Positions 1-9,865 of a stretch of 64,000 nucleotides of DNA are shown here, piece after piece. A program made the translations under genes and the position numbers. The notes beneath the pieces are model-generated. The model saw only the letters and a program-made list of their open reading frames with translations. It did no database searches and had not been told where the DNA came from. Positions within the stretch are counted from its first letter, which is position 1; each line of letters begins with the position of its first letter. Source of the DNA: Clostridium sp. MD294. GTDB lineage: Bacteria; Bacillota; Clostridia; Lachnospirales; Anaerotignaceae. The stretch covers positions 124,001 to 188,000 of the forward strand of contig NZ_CP097810.1 of NCBI RefSeq assembly GCF_000364165.2, given 5' to 3'.

Positions 1-2130
1 TTTTCGAATTTGTATTTCTTGTTCATAAAATGCTTCATAGTCTTGTCTTGCTGCTAATACAATACTATAGTGTTCTGGTGAATATGTTTGTATAAACACC
101 TCTCCACGCAATTCATCACGTCCTGCTCTCCCTGCTGCTTGTGTAATAAGCTGAAAACTAATTTCACTTGCTCTATAACTTGCCATATGTAATGACAAAT
201 CTGCCGCCAATATACCTACCAATGTTACATTAGGAAAATCATGTCCTTTTGCAATCATTTGTGTACCTATCAATATATCTGCTTTTCCTTTTCCAAACTG
301 TTCTAATATTTTTTGATGACTATTTTTAGATGTGGTTGTATCCAAGTCCATACGCAACACAGTTGTTTCAGGAAATATTTTTTTAATTTCTTGTTCTATT
401 TTTTGTGTTCCTGTTCCAAAATATTTAATATATTTTGAACCACATACAGGACAAATAGAAGGATTTTGTACTCTTTCACCACAGTAATGACACACAAGTT
501 CTTGTTCCGAATAGTGATATGTATATGCAATATCACATTGTTCACATTTCATAACGTGTCCACACTGTCTACAAGACACAAATGTCGCATATCCTCTCCT
601 ATTTAAAAAAAGTATTGTTTGTTTTTTATTTTGTATATTTTGTTTCATTGCTTCCAAAAGCTGTCTACCAAACACAGAACGATTTCCTTCTTCCAATTCC
701 TGACGCATATCTGTTACAGTAACATGAGGTAAATGACTTCCTTTTGTTCTGTTTTTTAGTGTTAAAAGTATATATTCTCCTGTAATTGCTTTATGATATG
801 TGACTAAATCTGGTGTAGCACTCCCCATCAAAAGTAAACACCCTGTCATATGGCTCATTTGCATTGCTACTTCTCTTGCATCATATTTTGGTGTGGTATC
901 AGAACGATAACTACTTTCATGTTCTTCATCTATTATAATCATTCCTAAATTGTCAAAAGGCATAAAAAGTGCAGAACGTGGTCCAATAATAATAGAAATT
1001 TCTTTTTCTCTTGCTTTTTTCCATTGGTCATATCTTTCACCATAGTTCAATCTACTATGAGTTACAGAAACTTTTTCACCAAAACGAGATAAAAATCTTT
1101 CTACCATAAGAGGCGTTAATGAAATTTCAGGTACTAATACAATCGCCTGCTGTCCTTTTTGAAGTACTTTTTCAATCATTTGCATATAAATTTCTGTTTT
1201 TCCGCTGCCTGTAATGCCATGTAGTAACACAGGTTTTTTTTGTTTCTGTTCTAACATATCGGTTAAAATAGTAAGTGCTTGTTTTTGTTCTTGTGTTGGT
1301 ATAAATGCCTCTGTAGGTAATATATTATTTTTTGTTACTTGTCTTTTTTCTACCCTTTTTATTTGTTTTAAAACATCTTTTTTTAGCAATGTTTTAATAG
1401 GGGAGTCTGTCAAAAACAGCTCTTGTTTTAATTGTTTTGCTGTTACCTCTTTACCATCTGCCAAATATTCCATTATTCTTTTTTGTGCTAACATATTTGC
1501 TTTATTTTGTACTTTTTCCCATGTTTCTTTTATAGCGATGTCATTGTCACTCAATGTATACAATATAACTTGTTTTTCATAGCTTTTTTGATTTATTTTT
1601 TGTCTTAAAACAATTACTTCTTTTTCTTTTAAACATTGTATCGCATTTTGTGTATTTTTTCCAAGTTCTTCTTCTACTTCTTCTATAGAAGCAATTCCTT
1701 GCTTTTGTTTTAAAAAATTTATTAAAGTTTTTTCAATAGAAGAAATGAAAACATCTTCTTCTACTTCCTTTTTTAAAACAATCTGCCACTGAAATTTTGT
1801 TTTAATTCCTGCAGGCATCATTGTTTGAAGGCACTGACTTAATGTACAAAAATATTTCTTTTGCATCCATTTTGCAAGAAGTATACTTTCTTTTGTAAAA
1901 ATTGGGTTTCCTTTATCCAACACTTTTATAATGGATTTTAATTTTTGTGATGGTACTTCTGTCTGTTCTGCTATATCTACAACATAGCCTTCTGTACTTT
2001 TATTTCCTTTACCAAAAGGGACAATCACACGAACACCTACACAAAGAGGACAATATTGTTGTGGTACAAAATAATCAAATACTTTATCTACTTCTTTATT
2101 TTTTAGACTTAATATGACTTTTGCATACAT
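1..2130 (-). CDS. priA: Primosomal replication-restart helicase PriA (3' end outside window)
   Basis: This is a superfamily 2 DNA helicase that reloads the replisome at stalled forks. The frame is open from an ATG at 2130 to the window edge, giving 710 codons; the family is usually about 730-800 residues, so only a short C-terminal tail is missing. Visible landmarks are the Walker A motif GSGKT at residues 308-312, the DEEH box at 401-404, and eight cysteines in C-x2-C pairs at about 515-565 that would hold two zinc ions. An AAAGAGGG site lies 8 bases before the ATG. It ends the yicC-remA-gmk-rpoZ-priA run; coaBC, which sits between rpoZ and priA in Bacillus, is absent here. Confidence 0.96.
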   Translation of the reverse strand, partial: MYAKVILSLKNKEVDKVFDYFVPQQYCPLCVGVRVIVPFGKGNKSTEGYVVDIAEQTEVPSQKLKSIIKVLDKGNPIFTKESILLAKWMQKKYFCTLSQCLQTMMPAGIKTKFQWQIVLKKEVEEDVFISSIEKTLINFLKQKQGIASIEEVEEELGKNTQNAIQCLKEKEVIVLRQKINQKSYEKQVILYTLSDNDIAIKETWEKVQNKANMLAQKRIMEYLADGKEVTAKQLKQELFLTDSPIKTLLKKDVLKQIKRVEKRQVTKNNILPTEAFIPTQEQKQALTILTDMLEQKQKKPVLLHGITGSGKTEIYMQMIEKVLQKGQQAIVLVPEISLTPLMVERFLSRFGEKVSVTHSRLNYGERYDQWKKAREKEISIIIGPRSALFMPFDNLGMIIIDEEHESSYRSDTTPKYDAREVAMQMSHMTGCLLLMGSATPDLVTYHKAITGEYILLTLKNRTKGSHLPHVTVTDMRQELEEGNRSVFGRQLLEAMKQNIQNKKQTILFLNRRGYATFVSCRQCGHVMKCEQCDIAYTYHYSEQELVCHYCGERVQNPSICPVCGSKYIKYFGTGTQKIEQEIKKIFPETTVLRMDLDTTTSKNSHQKILEQFGKGKADILIGTQMIAKGHDFPNVTLVGILAADLSLHMASYRASEISFQLITQAAGRAGRDELRGEVFIQTYSPEHYSIVLAARQDYEAFYEQEIQIRK

Positions 2131-2210
2131 AATATTTGCCCTCTTTCTATTCTACAATTTTTCACAATATATATTCTGTAAAAATAAATTGTTATATTTT
2201 ATCAAATAAA

Positions 2211-2236
2211 GGGAAACCAATTCCTATCAGTTTCCC
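2211..2236 (-). terminator. Weak hairpin between rpoZ and priA
   Basis: A 7-bp stem (GGGAAAC with GTTTCCC) around a 12-base loop is followed on the minus strand by TTTATTTG. It could cut transcription after rpoZ or act as a processing point. The T tract is poor, so the call is tentative. Confidence 0.35.
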
Positions 2237-2291
2237 CCATACTGTCAAAAAACAATTTTTACACTTCGTATATTTTTTATAATATACTTTT

Positions 2292-2564
2292 TTATTCTTC
2301 TGTGTCTTCCTGCCAAATATCTTCCTCTTTTCTTGAAGAGTCATTTTGTATAATTTTAATTTTTCCTTCCCACAACTCATTTACCGCAATAGAAACAGAA
2401 CGGTCCACTTGTGTTCTTGTTGTCATAGGTTCTGCATGGTCTACTAATTGTCTTGCTCTTTTTGCTGCTGCAATTACTATAGTGTATCTACTACCTATTA
2501 CATTTTCTGTATCAGCATCTTTATTTAATACTTCTAATAAATCAGAATAAGATGGTCTTAACAT
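2292..2564 (-). CDS. rpoZ: RNA polymerase omega subunit RpoZ
   Basis: A 90-residue protein beginning MLRPSYSDLL, with the omega core GSRYTIVIAAAKRARQL at about 24-40. Omega helps assemble and stabilise core RNA polymerase by binding beta-prime. The start is supported by AAAGGAGAG 8 bases upstream. The acidic tail (EEDIWQEDTEE) is typical of clostridial omegas. It lies 15 bases downstream of gmk in the same operon, as in most Firmicutes. Confidence 0.95.
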   Translation of the reverse strand: MLRPSYSDLLEVLNKDADTENVIGSRYTIVIAAAKRARQLVDHAEPMTTRTQVDRSVSIAVNELWEGKIKIIQNDSSRKEEDIWQEDTEE

Positions 2565-2579
2565 AACGCAATCTCTCCT

Positions 2580-3179
2580 TTAAATAAATTGTTCTTTTAT
2601 ATTTATATTTCTACTGCTTTTCATACCTTCTGCTTTCACAATAGCACAAATTGCTTCTGCTGTTTCTGTTATTGTATCATTTATTACAATATAATCATAC
2701 TGTGGTACAAATTCCATTTCTTCTACCGCTCTATTCATACGTCGGTCTATTGTTTGTTTATCTTCTGTACCTCTTTGTGTTAATCTCTTTTGGAGTTCTT
2801 TTATATTAGGTGGTACCAAAAACACTAATATACAATCAGAATATAGTTTTTTTATTTGTAAAGCACCTTGCACTTCTATTTCCAATATGACATTTTTGCC
2901 TTGTGACATTTGCTGCTCCACATATTTTCTAGGTGTACCATAATAATTACCACAAAATTCTGCCCATTCTAACAATTCATTTTGATTTTTCATTTCTTCA
3001 AATGTTTCTTTGCTATAAAAATAATAATGTACACCATCTATTTCTCCAGTTCTTGGAGTACGAGTAGTTGCTGAAATAGACAAAGCAAAATCTTCTTTTT
3101 GTACTAATTCTTTTACAACAGTTCCCTTTCCTGAGCCAGAAGGTCCAGAAATAATTACTAACATTCCTTCCTTTTTCAT
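2580..3179 (-). CDS. gmk: Guanylate kinase
   Basis: Phosphorylates GMP or dGMP to the diphosphate with ATP. At 199 residues it has the usual family length. The P-loop GPSGSGKGT lies at about 12-20, and the GMP-binding stretch ([16 protein letters not shown]) at about 40-55. The start codon overlaps the remA stop in ATGA, implying translational coupling. A second ATG five codons later is also preceded by purine-rich sequence, so the true start could be residue 6. Confidence 0.96.
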   Translation of the reverse strand: MKKEGMLVIISGPSGSGKGTVVKELVQKEDFALSISATTRTPRTGEIDGVHYYFYSKETFEEMKNQNELLEWAEFCGNYYGTPRKYVEQQMSQGKNVILEIEVQGALQIKKLYSDCILVFLVPPNIKELQKRLTQRGTEDKQTIDRRMNRAVEEMEFVPQYDYIVINDTITETAEAICAIVKAEGMKSSRNINIKEQFI

Positions 3180-3475
3180 TCTTCTTGCATTCTCCCTTCG
3201 GCAGCCTTCTCTATCTGTTTTACCGAGTCTAACCTTCCCCCTATTGTTACTGGTACATTAGGTGAAAGTACAACTTGTCCTGTATCCATTATAATAACGC
3301 TTCTTGTTTTTCTACCATAAGTAGCATCAACAAGTATTCCTTTGTCTTTGGTTTCCTGCACAATTCTTTTAATTGGTGCGGAGTCTGGACTTAATATAGC
3401 AATAATATGATTTGCACAAACCATATTGCCATACCCTATATTTAAAAATTGTATACAATCCATATTTTTCTCCAT
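3176..3475 (-). CDS. remA: Extracellular matrix regulator RemA (DUF370 family)
   Basis: A 99-residue DNA-binding protein of the RemA/DUF370 family, which activates biofilm-matrix genes in Bacillus subtilis. Family hallmarks are [18 protein letters not shown] near the N-terminus, the SAPIKR segment at about 32-37 and [15 protein letters not shown] at about 50-64. It overlaps the yicC stop by one base (TAATG) and the gmk start by four, so the three genes are translated as a block. The sequence between the two methionines at residues 1 and 5 is not conserved; either could be the start. Confidence 0.9.
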   Translation of the reverse strand: MEKNMDCIQFLNIGYGNMVCANHIIAILSPDSAPIKRIVQETKDKGILVDATYGRKTRSVIIMDTGQVVLSPNVPVTIGGRLDSVKQIEKAAEGRMQEE

Positions 3476-4353
3476 TATTCTATATTCTGTATTTGTTCTC
3501 GTATTTTCTCAATTTCACTTTTCATTTCTATTGTAACATTTGTAATTTCAATATCATTCGCTTTTGAAGCAATTGTATTAACTTCTCTGTTCATTTCTTG
3601 CACCAAAAAATCTAATTTTCTGCCAATTTGTCCTCCTTTTTGTAATATTTCATTTAGTTGCACAATATGACTTTCTAATCTTGTTACTTCTTCATCTATA
3701 CAGCTACGGTCAGCAAATAATGCTGTTTCTATAGCAATACGTTGTTCGTCTATTTCTACTGTAGACAAAAGTTCTTTTATTCTGTTTTGGAGTTTTTCCT
3801 TATATTCATTTACTATAAAAGGACATCTCAGTTTTATTATTTCTAACATTTTTTGTATTTGTTCTCTTTTATTCAAAATATCATTTACAAGTGCTGTCCC
3901 TTCTTTTTCTCTCATTTCTATAAATTTTGAAATGGCTTGCTCCAGTGCAGGCAGAAGTATTTCCCATAAAACATCTTCTTGTCCTTCTGTTTTTTCTACT
4001 GTAATAACATCTGTAAAACGTGCTACTAAATCTAATTTATTTTGAGAAGATAAATCAAATTTTTGTTCTAATTGATGTAATTTTTCTATATATGCCATCG
4101 CCAAAGGCTCATTTATTTTTACAACAACATTATCGGCAGAAAACGTTTCAAATGTAATATATACATCTGTCTTTCCTCTTGCAATTTCTTTCATAATTTT
4201 TTTGCGAATTGCATCTTCCATGCCATTCATAAAACGTGGCAGTTTTATAGATATGTCATTATATCTATGATTTACAGATTTAATTTCTACTACAAAATGG
4301 CAATTCTCTGCCATATGTTCCCCTCTACCATAACCTGTCATGCTTCTTACCAT
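3475..4353 (-). CDS. yicC: YicC-family endoribonuclease-like protein
   Basis: A 292-residue member of the YicC/YloC family, described in E. coli as an endoribonuclease. The N-terminus [12 protein letters not shown] is the family signature. The C-terminal DUF1732 part carries the conserved motif [18 protein letters not shown] (about 204-221) and [16 protein letters not shown] (about 246-261). It is first in the minus-strand operon leading to priA, with a sigma-A type promoter about 120 bases upstream. Confidence 0.93.
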   Translation of the reverse strand: MVRSMTGYGRGEHMAENCHFVVEIKSVNHRYNDISIKLPRFMNGMEDAIRKKIMKEIARGKTDVYITFETFSADNVVVKINEPLAMAYIEKLHQLEQKFDLSSQNKLDLVARFTDVITVEKTEGQEDVLWEILLPALEQAISKFIEMREKEGTALVNDILNKREQIQKMLEIIKLRCPFIVNEYKEKLQNRIKELLSTVEIDEQRIAIETALFADRSCIDEEVTRLESHIVQLNEILQKGGQIGRKLDFLVQEMNREVNTIASKANDIEITNVTIEMKSEIEKIREQIQNIE

Positions 4354-4472
4354 ACTTCATACCTCTTTCCTTCAAAACACCTACAAAAACAGACTCTTTT
4401 TGTATGGTCAAAAATAGGTCAATTTATTTTATTGTCTGCTTTTATACAGAGTGCCTTTTTGTAATCTTTCCT

Positions 4473-4502
4473 ATTATATAATACTATAGCACTTTTTATC
4501 AA
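4473..4502 (-). promoter_or_regulatory. Sigma-A promoter for the yicC-remA-gmk-rpoZ-priA operon
   Basis: On the minus strand TTGATA (4502-4497) and TATAAT (4478-4473) are separated by 18 bases. It is the only good promoter-like pair in the 284-base gap upstream of yicC. Confidence 0.55.
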
Positions 4503-4533
4503 GTAAAATCAAAATAAATTCCCTAATTTTAAA

Positions 4534-4562
4534 CTGCAAATTATTGTTTTTTATGTTATACT
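4534..4562 (+). promoter_or_regulatory. Extended -10 promoter for rqcH
   Basis: TATACT at 4557-4562 is preceded by TG with one intervening base, forming an extended -10 element. A weak -35 (CTGCAA, 4534-4539) lies 17 bases upstream. Confidence 0.5.
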
Positions 4563-4637
4563 AATTTTTAAACTATTAAAACACAAATGATATATTTTTT
4601 GAAATATATCTTCTATATATAAGAAAGGAGAGATATT

Positions 4638-6404
4638 ATGGCACTTGACGGCATTACTGTTGCAGGCATTGTATCTGAATTAAATCAAAAATTAATTGGT
4701 GGCAGAATTGACAAAATTTATCAGCCTTTATCAGACGAAATTCTTTTTACAGTAAGAAGCATAGGAGAAAATTTTAAAGTTCTTGTTTCTGCTAATTCTA
4801 ATCACCCTCGTATTCATATGACACAAATACAAAAAGAAAATCCTATTTCTCCCCCTATATTCTGTATGGTAATGAGAAAATATATTGCAGGAGGAAAAAT
4901 CACTAAAATATATCAGCCTGATTTTGAAAGAATTATTATTTTAGAAGTAGAGTCTATGAACGAATTAGGAGATATTACAGCCAAAAAACTTATACTAGAA
5001 ATTATGGGAAAATATAGTAACTTTATTGTTACAGATGAAAATAACAAAATACTTGATGCTATCAAAAGAGTTTCTTATGAAAAAAGTTCTGTCAGAGAAG
5101 TACTTCCTGGAAAACAATATTGTATGCCTCCCTCACAGGACAAACAAAATCCTCTTTTTATGACAAAAGAACACATTTTAAAACAGCTAGAAAAACAATC
5201 TGGTGCAAAAGTACAAGAAATACTTTACAAAAGTTATACAGGAATTAGCCCTATATTTGCTAGTGAAATTTGTTTTAGGGCAGGTGTAGACCCTTATTGT
5301 TTTTGTGAGCAGCTTACTCAACAAAACAAACAAGCACTTTTTACTGTTTTTTATGATATATTGGAGCAAATTAAAAATCAGACATTTTCTCCTTATATTT
5401 ATTACGAATTAGAAAAACAAAAATTGTTAGATTTTAGTGTGATAGACATGAAGCAATTTCAATCATTTTCAAAACAAAAATATCAAACAATTTCAGCACT
5501 TTTAGAACAATTTTATGCTGAAAAAGACAATATCTACCATGTACGTCAGAAATCTCATGATATGCGACGCATATTAAATACAAATATAGAACGTTGTGCT
5601 AAAAAGAAAGAAATACAAAAAAGGACGGAAAGAGAAGTAGCAGCAAAAGATACATGGAAAGTAAAAGGTGAACTATTAACTGCTAATATACATTCTATTC
5701 CTAAAGGTGTTACTACATTTCGTACTGTTAACTTCTATGATACAGAATTAAAAGAAATTGATATTGCCATTGACCCTACCAAAACACCAGCAGAAAATGC
5801 TCAAAAATATTTTAGCAAATATAATAAAGCAAAAAGAACGCTAGCTGCATTAGAAATACAAAAAAAACAAAATGATGAGGAAATGATTTATTTAGAAAGT
5901 GTACTAAATTCTCTAGAAACTGCCAAAGAAGAGGCTGATTTAGATGAAATTCGTACAGAATTAGCTGAACAAGGCTATATGAAACGAAAAACAGCTAAAA
6001 AAAATAAATCACAAAAACCAAAAAAAGCAAAACCATTACATTATATTTCTTCTGATGGTTTTGATATTTATGTAGGAAAAAGTAATATACAAAATGATGA
6101 ACTAACATTACGTTTTGCACAAAGTAATGACATATGGCTTCACACAAAAGAAATTCCCGGTTCTCATGTTATTATCAAAACAAATGGTACAGACATACCA
6201 AATCAAACACTTTTAGAAGCAGCTAATATTTCTGCATATTTCAGTAAAAGTCAAAACAGCTCTCAAGTACCTGTGGATTATACTTTTAAAAAATTTGTAA
6301 AAAAGCCTAATGGTGCAAAACCAGGTATGGTTATATACGAAAAATACAAAACAATATATATTACACCAGATGAAACTATGGTAAAAAATTTAGAAAACAA
6401 ATAA
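4638..6404 (+). CDS. rqcH: Ribosome quality control protein RqcH (NFACT family, FbpA/Rqc2 homologue)
   Basis: This 588-residue protein is the bacterial Rqc2/NEMF counterpart. It binds the 50S subunit with a stalled peptidyl-tRNA and recruits tRNA-Ala to add C-terminal alanine tails. The NFACT-N domain starts at MALDGITVAGIV, a coiled-coil lies at about 275-330 and 390-430, and the NFACT-R (DUF814) domain spans about 465-580 with DIWLHTKEIPGSHVII. The motif usually read as DR at residues 97-98 is ER here, which I believe is common in Clostridia. Older annotation as a fibronectin-binding protein refers to the same family. AAAGGAG precedes the ATG. Confidence 0.95.
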   Translation: MALDGITVAGIVSELNQKLIGGRIDKIYQPLSDEILFTVRSIGENFKVLVSANSNHPRIHMTQIQKENPISPPIFCMVMRKYIAGGKITKIYQPDFERIIILEVESMNELGDITAKKLILEIMGKYSNFIVTDENNKILDAIKRVSYEKSSVREVLPGKQYCMPPSQDKQNPLFMTKEHILKQLEKQSGAKVQEILYKSYTGISPIFASEICFRAGVDPYCFCEQLTQQNKQALFTVFYDILEQIKNQTFSPYIYYELEKQKLLDFSVIDMKQFQSFSKQKYQTISALLEQFYAEKDNIYHVRQKSHDMRRILNTNIERCAKKKEIQKRTEREVAAKDTWKVKGELLTANIHSIPKGVTTFRTVNFYDTELKEIDIAIDPTKTPAENAQKYFSKYNKAKRTLAALEIQKKQNDEEMIYLESVLNSLETAKEEADLDEIRTELAEQGYMKRKTAKKNKSQKPKKAKPLHYISSDGFDIYVGKSNIQNDELTLRFAQSNDIWLHTKEIPGSHVIIKTNGTDIPNQTLLEAANISAYFSKSQNSSQVPVDYTFKKFVKKPNGAKPGMVIYEKYKTIYITPDETMVKNLENK

Positions 6405-6428
6405 TTCTATTTTACTGATAATGCAAAC

Positions 6429-6452
6429 AAACCCAAGCTATTGCTTGGGTTT
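6429..6452. terminator. Shared terminator between rqcH and spo0A
   Basis: A perfect 10-bp stem (AAACCCAAGC, loop TATT, GCTTGGGTTT) lies between two converging genes and can serve both strands. Confidence 0.8.
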
Positions 6453-6480
6453 ATTATAAATAATGAAATTTCATTCATTT

Positions 6481-7272
6481 TTATACTCTTAAATATTCTG
6501 ACATAATTGCAATGAATTGGCTATTTGTTGGTTTTTCTATAGGAGAATATCCTGCTAGTTCACTATAAATTTCTTTTCCTGTTCTTTTCCATGCTGTTTC
6601 TATAGCATGACGCATTGCTCTTTCTACCTTCCCTGCTGTTGTATTATATTCTTTTGCAATATCTGGATACAACCCTTTTGTCATAGAAAGAATAGCATCT
6701 TCATTTTCTATTACCATCATAACACCTTTTCTAATAAAATGATAGCCTTTTATACTTGCTGTAATTCCCATTTTATTTAGTAATTTTGATATGACAGTTT
6801 CCAATTCATTTCTTTTTTGTTCTTCAAAATTTAAATTTATCTTTTTTTGTAAATATTCTTGCTGTAATAAATTAGTATTTTGTGCTCTTTTCTGCGTATT
6901 TAAAATTTGTGTAACTCTTTTGAGCAATATATTAGACTCTACAGGCTTTACCATATAATACATAGCACCTAAATCTATAGCTTGTCTTACTACATCATCT
7001 GTACCAATAACAGATAAAATAATACAATTACTGTTAATCCTTTTTTTGCTTAACTCCTCTAATACCCATAGACCGTCTTTTTCCCCTAAAAGAACGTCCA
7101 TTAATATCATATCTGGTCTTTTTTCTTCTGCCCTCTCTAAAGCTTTTTCCCCATTGTCGACCATATCCACTACTTCTACTTTTTCATCTTCTTCTAAATA
7201 TTGTTTTATACTTCTCATGTAATTTACATCTCTGTCTGCTAAAAGTATTGTTTTTTTCAAAGTATTCAGCAT
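6481..7272 (-). CDS. spo0A: Master sporulation response regulator Spo0A
   Basis: A 263-residue phosphorelay response regulator that switches gene expression to sporulation. The receiver domain (about 8-125) has the phospho-acceptor Asp59 in LMDVLLGEKDG and the conserved Lys in VKP. The C-terminal Spo0A DNA-binding domain (about 155-263) includes YPDIAKEYNTTAGKVERAMR and ends KPTNSQFIAIM. The gene is alone on its strand. spoIVB, normally directly upstream, is 4.3 kb away behind two plus-strand genes. Two or three TTCTCGAAAA-like sequences lie upstream, but none is a convincing 0A box. Confidence 0.97.
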   Translation of the reverse strand: MLNTLKKTILLADRDVNYMRSIKQYLEEDEKVEVVDMVDNGEKALERAEEKRPDMILMDVLLGEKDGLWVLEELSKKRINSNCIILSVIGTDDVVRQAIDLGAMYYMVKPVESNILLKRVTQILNTQKRAQNTNLLQQEYLQKKINLNFEEQKRNELETVISKLLNKMGITASIKGYHFIRKGVMMVIENEDAILSMTKGLYPDIAKEYNTTAGKVERAMRHAIETAWKRTGKEIYSELAGYSPIEKPTNSQFIAIMSEYLRV

Positions 7273-7834
7273 AACATCGTTTCCTCCTTTTATCGTATTT
7301 TTAACTTCTTCAGTAAAAAATGCAACAAAATGAGTACTTTCATAAAATTGTAGTTAAGAAAGTATTCCCTTTCTCATTTTTTTATGCATGATATTATTAT
7401 ACAACTCGTTACAAGTTTTTTCTACAAAATTGCACGAAAAGTTCGTTTTTCTTCTCGAAAAGTACATTTTTATGTATTTCATTTCAAATTGTGATATTTT
7501 TTTAATTGTAAAATAATTTTTATATCTTTAATTAATACAAAAAACATTTATCATTTTACCCATAATATTATTATTTAAAAATTACTATTACTAATTAAAC
7601 CATATCTCTTTTTACTATATTAAATACTTACAAAACCTTGAAATAAACAAATTTTTTCGCTTCAATTATTTATTATTCATATTAGTACATTATAGCAAGT
7701 CTAATAAATACTGCACATATCATTTCTTTATAAACTATGTTTTATTACTCTTTCTTGACTTTATTGCTATTACTCGTATAATATTATTTATAACAAATTA
7801 CATTTTAAACTATTACAAAGGAGGATACTTTTTT
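7273..7834. other. Divergent intergenic region spo0A / mtaD
   Basis: About 560 bases of very AT-rich sequence with no credible gene. It must carry the spo0A promoter on the minus strand (no clear element seen) and holds the mtaD promoter at 7755-7782. Confidence 0.6.
7755..7782 (+). promoter_or_regulatory. Sigma-A promoter for the amidohydrolase gene
   Basis: TTGACT (7755-7760) and a perfect TATAAT (7777-7782) are 16 bases apart. The predicted start near 7789 gives a leader of about 45 bases that carries AAAGGAGG at 7817-7824. Confidence 0.75.
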
Positions 7835-9112
7835 ATGCTTTTCTCAAATTGCAGTATTTTACGTCCTAGTGGGGAAATACTAGAAAATGCATATTTGCAA
7901 GTAACAGATGACAAAATCACTTATATTGGCACAAAAAAACCCACCAGACATACAGGTACTATTTATGATTATACAAATAAATTACTCTTACCTGGTTTTG
8001 TTAATACTCATTGTCATGTGCCTATGACATTACTTCGCAGTATTGGTGCAGATTTACCTCTCGACCGTTGGCTCTCTGAAAAAATTTTTCCCTTAGAAGA
8101 TAAATTGAATAAAGACTGGGCTTTTTCTGGTACATTATTAGGCATTGCTGAAATGTTACGTAGTGGTGTTACTTCTTTTTCAGATATGTATTTTTTTGGA
8201 GAAGCTCGTGCAAATGCTGTTTTAGAAACAGGTATTAATGCCAATCTTTCTATGGGTATATTATGTCTTGACGACAGTCCTTTTGAAAAAGCACCTATGG
8301 TACAAGAAAGTAAAGATTTATTTCAAGCTTATCATAATGCAAATAGTGGACAACTAAAAGTAGATATAGGTCTTCATGCAGAATATACTTCTAATCCTAC
8401 TATAGCAAAAGCAGCTTCTGAATATGCTAAAGAAATTGGTGCTAATATGCATATACACCTCTCTGAAACAAAAAAAGAAACTGATGAATGTATTGCACGT
8501 CATGGTAAAACTCCTGTTGCTTATTTTAATGATTTAGGTCTTTTTGACAATCATGTTACTGCTGCTCACTGTGTTTGGTTAACTCCAGAAGACAGACAAA
8601 TTTTAGCTGATAAAAAAGTATTTGTTTCTCATTGTCCTATTAGTAATTTAAAATTAGGAAGTGGTTTAGCTGATATGTCATCATTATTAGAAAAAGGCAT
8701 TAATATTTCTATTGGTACAGATGGCGTTGCAAGCAATGATAATTTGAATTTTTTAGAAGACATGAAATTAACAGCACTACTTCAAAAGGGTATTCACAAC
8801 AATCCTGCTCTTTTCTCAGCAGAAACAGTGCTTAAAATGGCATCTTATAATGGTGCTTTATCACAAAATCGTACTCAAACAGGTGCTTTAAAACTAGGTA
8901 ATCAAGCAGATATTATTGCTATTGATTATCACTCTATTAATCTTTTACCTTGCATTGATGTTATATCTTCTCTTGTTTATGCTACACTACCCTCTGATAT
9001 TAAAATGACTATGGTAAATGGTAAAATACTTTATGAAAATGGTCAATTTCATACCATTGACATCGAAAAAGTAATGCATGAAGTTAGTCGTATTGGTAAA
9101 AAACTTTACTAG
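7835..9112 (+). CDS. mtaD: Amidohydrolase of the MTA/SAH (adenosine-type) deaminase family
   Basis: A 425-residue TIM-barrel amidohydrolase that most likely deaminates S-adenosylhomocysteine, methylthioadenosine or related adenosines. The metal site is intact: H59 and H61 in NTHCHVPMTLLR, a His in MHIHLSET, a His in AAHCVWLT and the Asp in GTDGVASN. SHCPISNLKLGSG is typical of the family. Substrate cannot be settled by eye. It is monocistronic, with its own promoter. Its position between spo0A and spoIVB is unusual. Confidence 0.85.
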   Translation: MLFSNCSILRPSGEILENAYLQVTDDKITYIGTKKPTRHTGTIYDYTNKLLLPGFVNTHCHVPMTLLRSIGADLPLDRWLSEKIFPLEDKLNKDWAFSGTLLGIAEMLRSGVTSFSDMYFFGEARANAVLETGINANLSMGILCLDDSPFEKAPMVQESKDLFQAYHNANSGQLKVDIGLHAEYTSNPTIAKAASEYAKEIGANMHIHLSETKKETDECIARHGKTPVAYFNDLGLFDNHVTAAHCVWLTPEDRQILADKKVFVSHCPISNLKLGSGLADMSSLLEKGINISIGTDGVASNDNLNFLEDMKLTALLQKGIHNNPALFSAETVLKMASYNGALSQNRTQTGALKLGNQADIIAIDYHSINLLPCIDVISSLVYATLPSDIKMTMVNGKILYENGQFHTIDIEKVMHEVSRIGKKLY

Positions 9113-9236
9113 CCACTAATATTAATATATAGCATCGTTCTTTTTCAGACTATTTATAAAATTTACACAAACTTTTTTAAAGTTTATATTATTTAAAGTG
9201 CCATTTTTATATTTCTAATTGTATTTTAAAAGAGGT

Positions 9237-9493
9237 TTGGAAAAACTTTTCATAAAGTAAAAAAGTTTTCAGTCTGTCAAAAAACCTCATTTTGCCGTAA
9301 AAAGCAAGTAGTATGGGGAGTGCAACTCCCCATTCTAATCCGCAAGGCGAGCTTTGTCCGCCTGAGGAAAACAGCGAGTTTCAAGGCTTTTAAGCCTATG
9401 GAACAAGCTGTTTATACTTCTATTTAAACAAGTCGAAAACCTGTTTTCGACTTAGCGTGTCGACTTTATCGACACGCTGAAAAGTTTTTCCAA
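9237..9493. repeat. MITE-like palindromic element with 16-bp terminal inverted repeats
   Basis: The ends are TTGGAAAAACTTTTCA (9237-9252) and its exact reverse complement (9478-9493). Inside are several hairpins: GGGGAGT/ACTCCCC near 9316-9331, a stem of AAGTCGAAAAC/GTTTTCGACTT at about 9430-9453, and GCGTGTCGA/TCGACACGC at about 9455-9477. The middle is clearly richer in G and C than its surroundings. No transposase is encoded and I see no target-site duplication. A 38-codon open stretch runs through it but has no start signal. It could be a non-autonomous element or the gene of a structured RNA. Confidence 0.6.
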
Positions 9494-9538
9494 CACTTTT
9501 CTTTTTTAATAACATAAAATATAAAAATATATTTTGAC

Positions 9539-9578
9539 ACAACATCAGAAATCATATCATGTTGTTATTATTTTTTTA
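9539..9578 (+). terminator. Terminator-like hairpin upstream of the chemoreceptor
   Basis: A 7-bp stem ACAACAT/ATGTTGT followed by a T-rich run of about ten bases. It could end read-through from mtaD or a transcript made from the repeat element. I see nothing else definite from 9579 to 9865. Confidence 0.5.
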
Positions 9579-9865
9579 TTTTATATTGTTTGTTTCTTTA
9601 CGAAAGTAATAATTGCAAAATTTCTGTCAGTGTTATATAATTTTCATAGAGTAATATTTATCACTTATCACTAAATTAATACATATTTTAAAATAAGAAT
9701 TTTTTGTTAAAATTACACAACTAAAACAGAATTTGCATAAATTGATACTGACACAAAATATAAATTGCAAAATATAAACTATCTAATGGCTTACAAAAGC
9801 AAATTCCTAATCATAAAAAAACTGTGTCATTTCTATGAAAGATTTCTTATTCTGGGGGGAATAAT

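Noticed and set aside
4920..4931. RqcH residue 97 Glu instead of Asp as a loss-of-function sign
   Set aside because: Conservative change, and I believe FER-type motifs are common in clostridial RqcH.
7273..7834. 0A boxes upstream of spo0A
   Set aside because: Only TTCTCGAAAA-like sequences with a central mismatch; too weak in such AT-rich DNA.
9237..9493. Insertion sequence
   Set aside because: Too short, no transposase frame and no target-site duplication; kept only as a MITE-like repeat.
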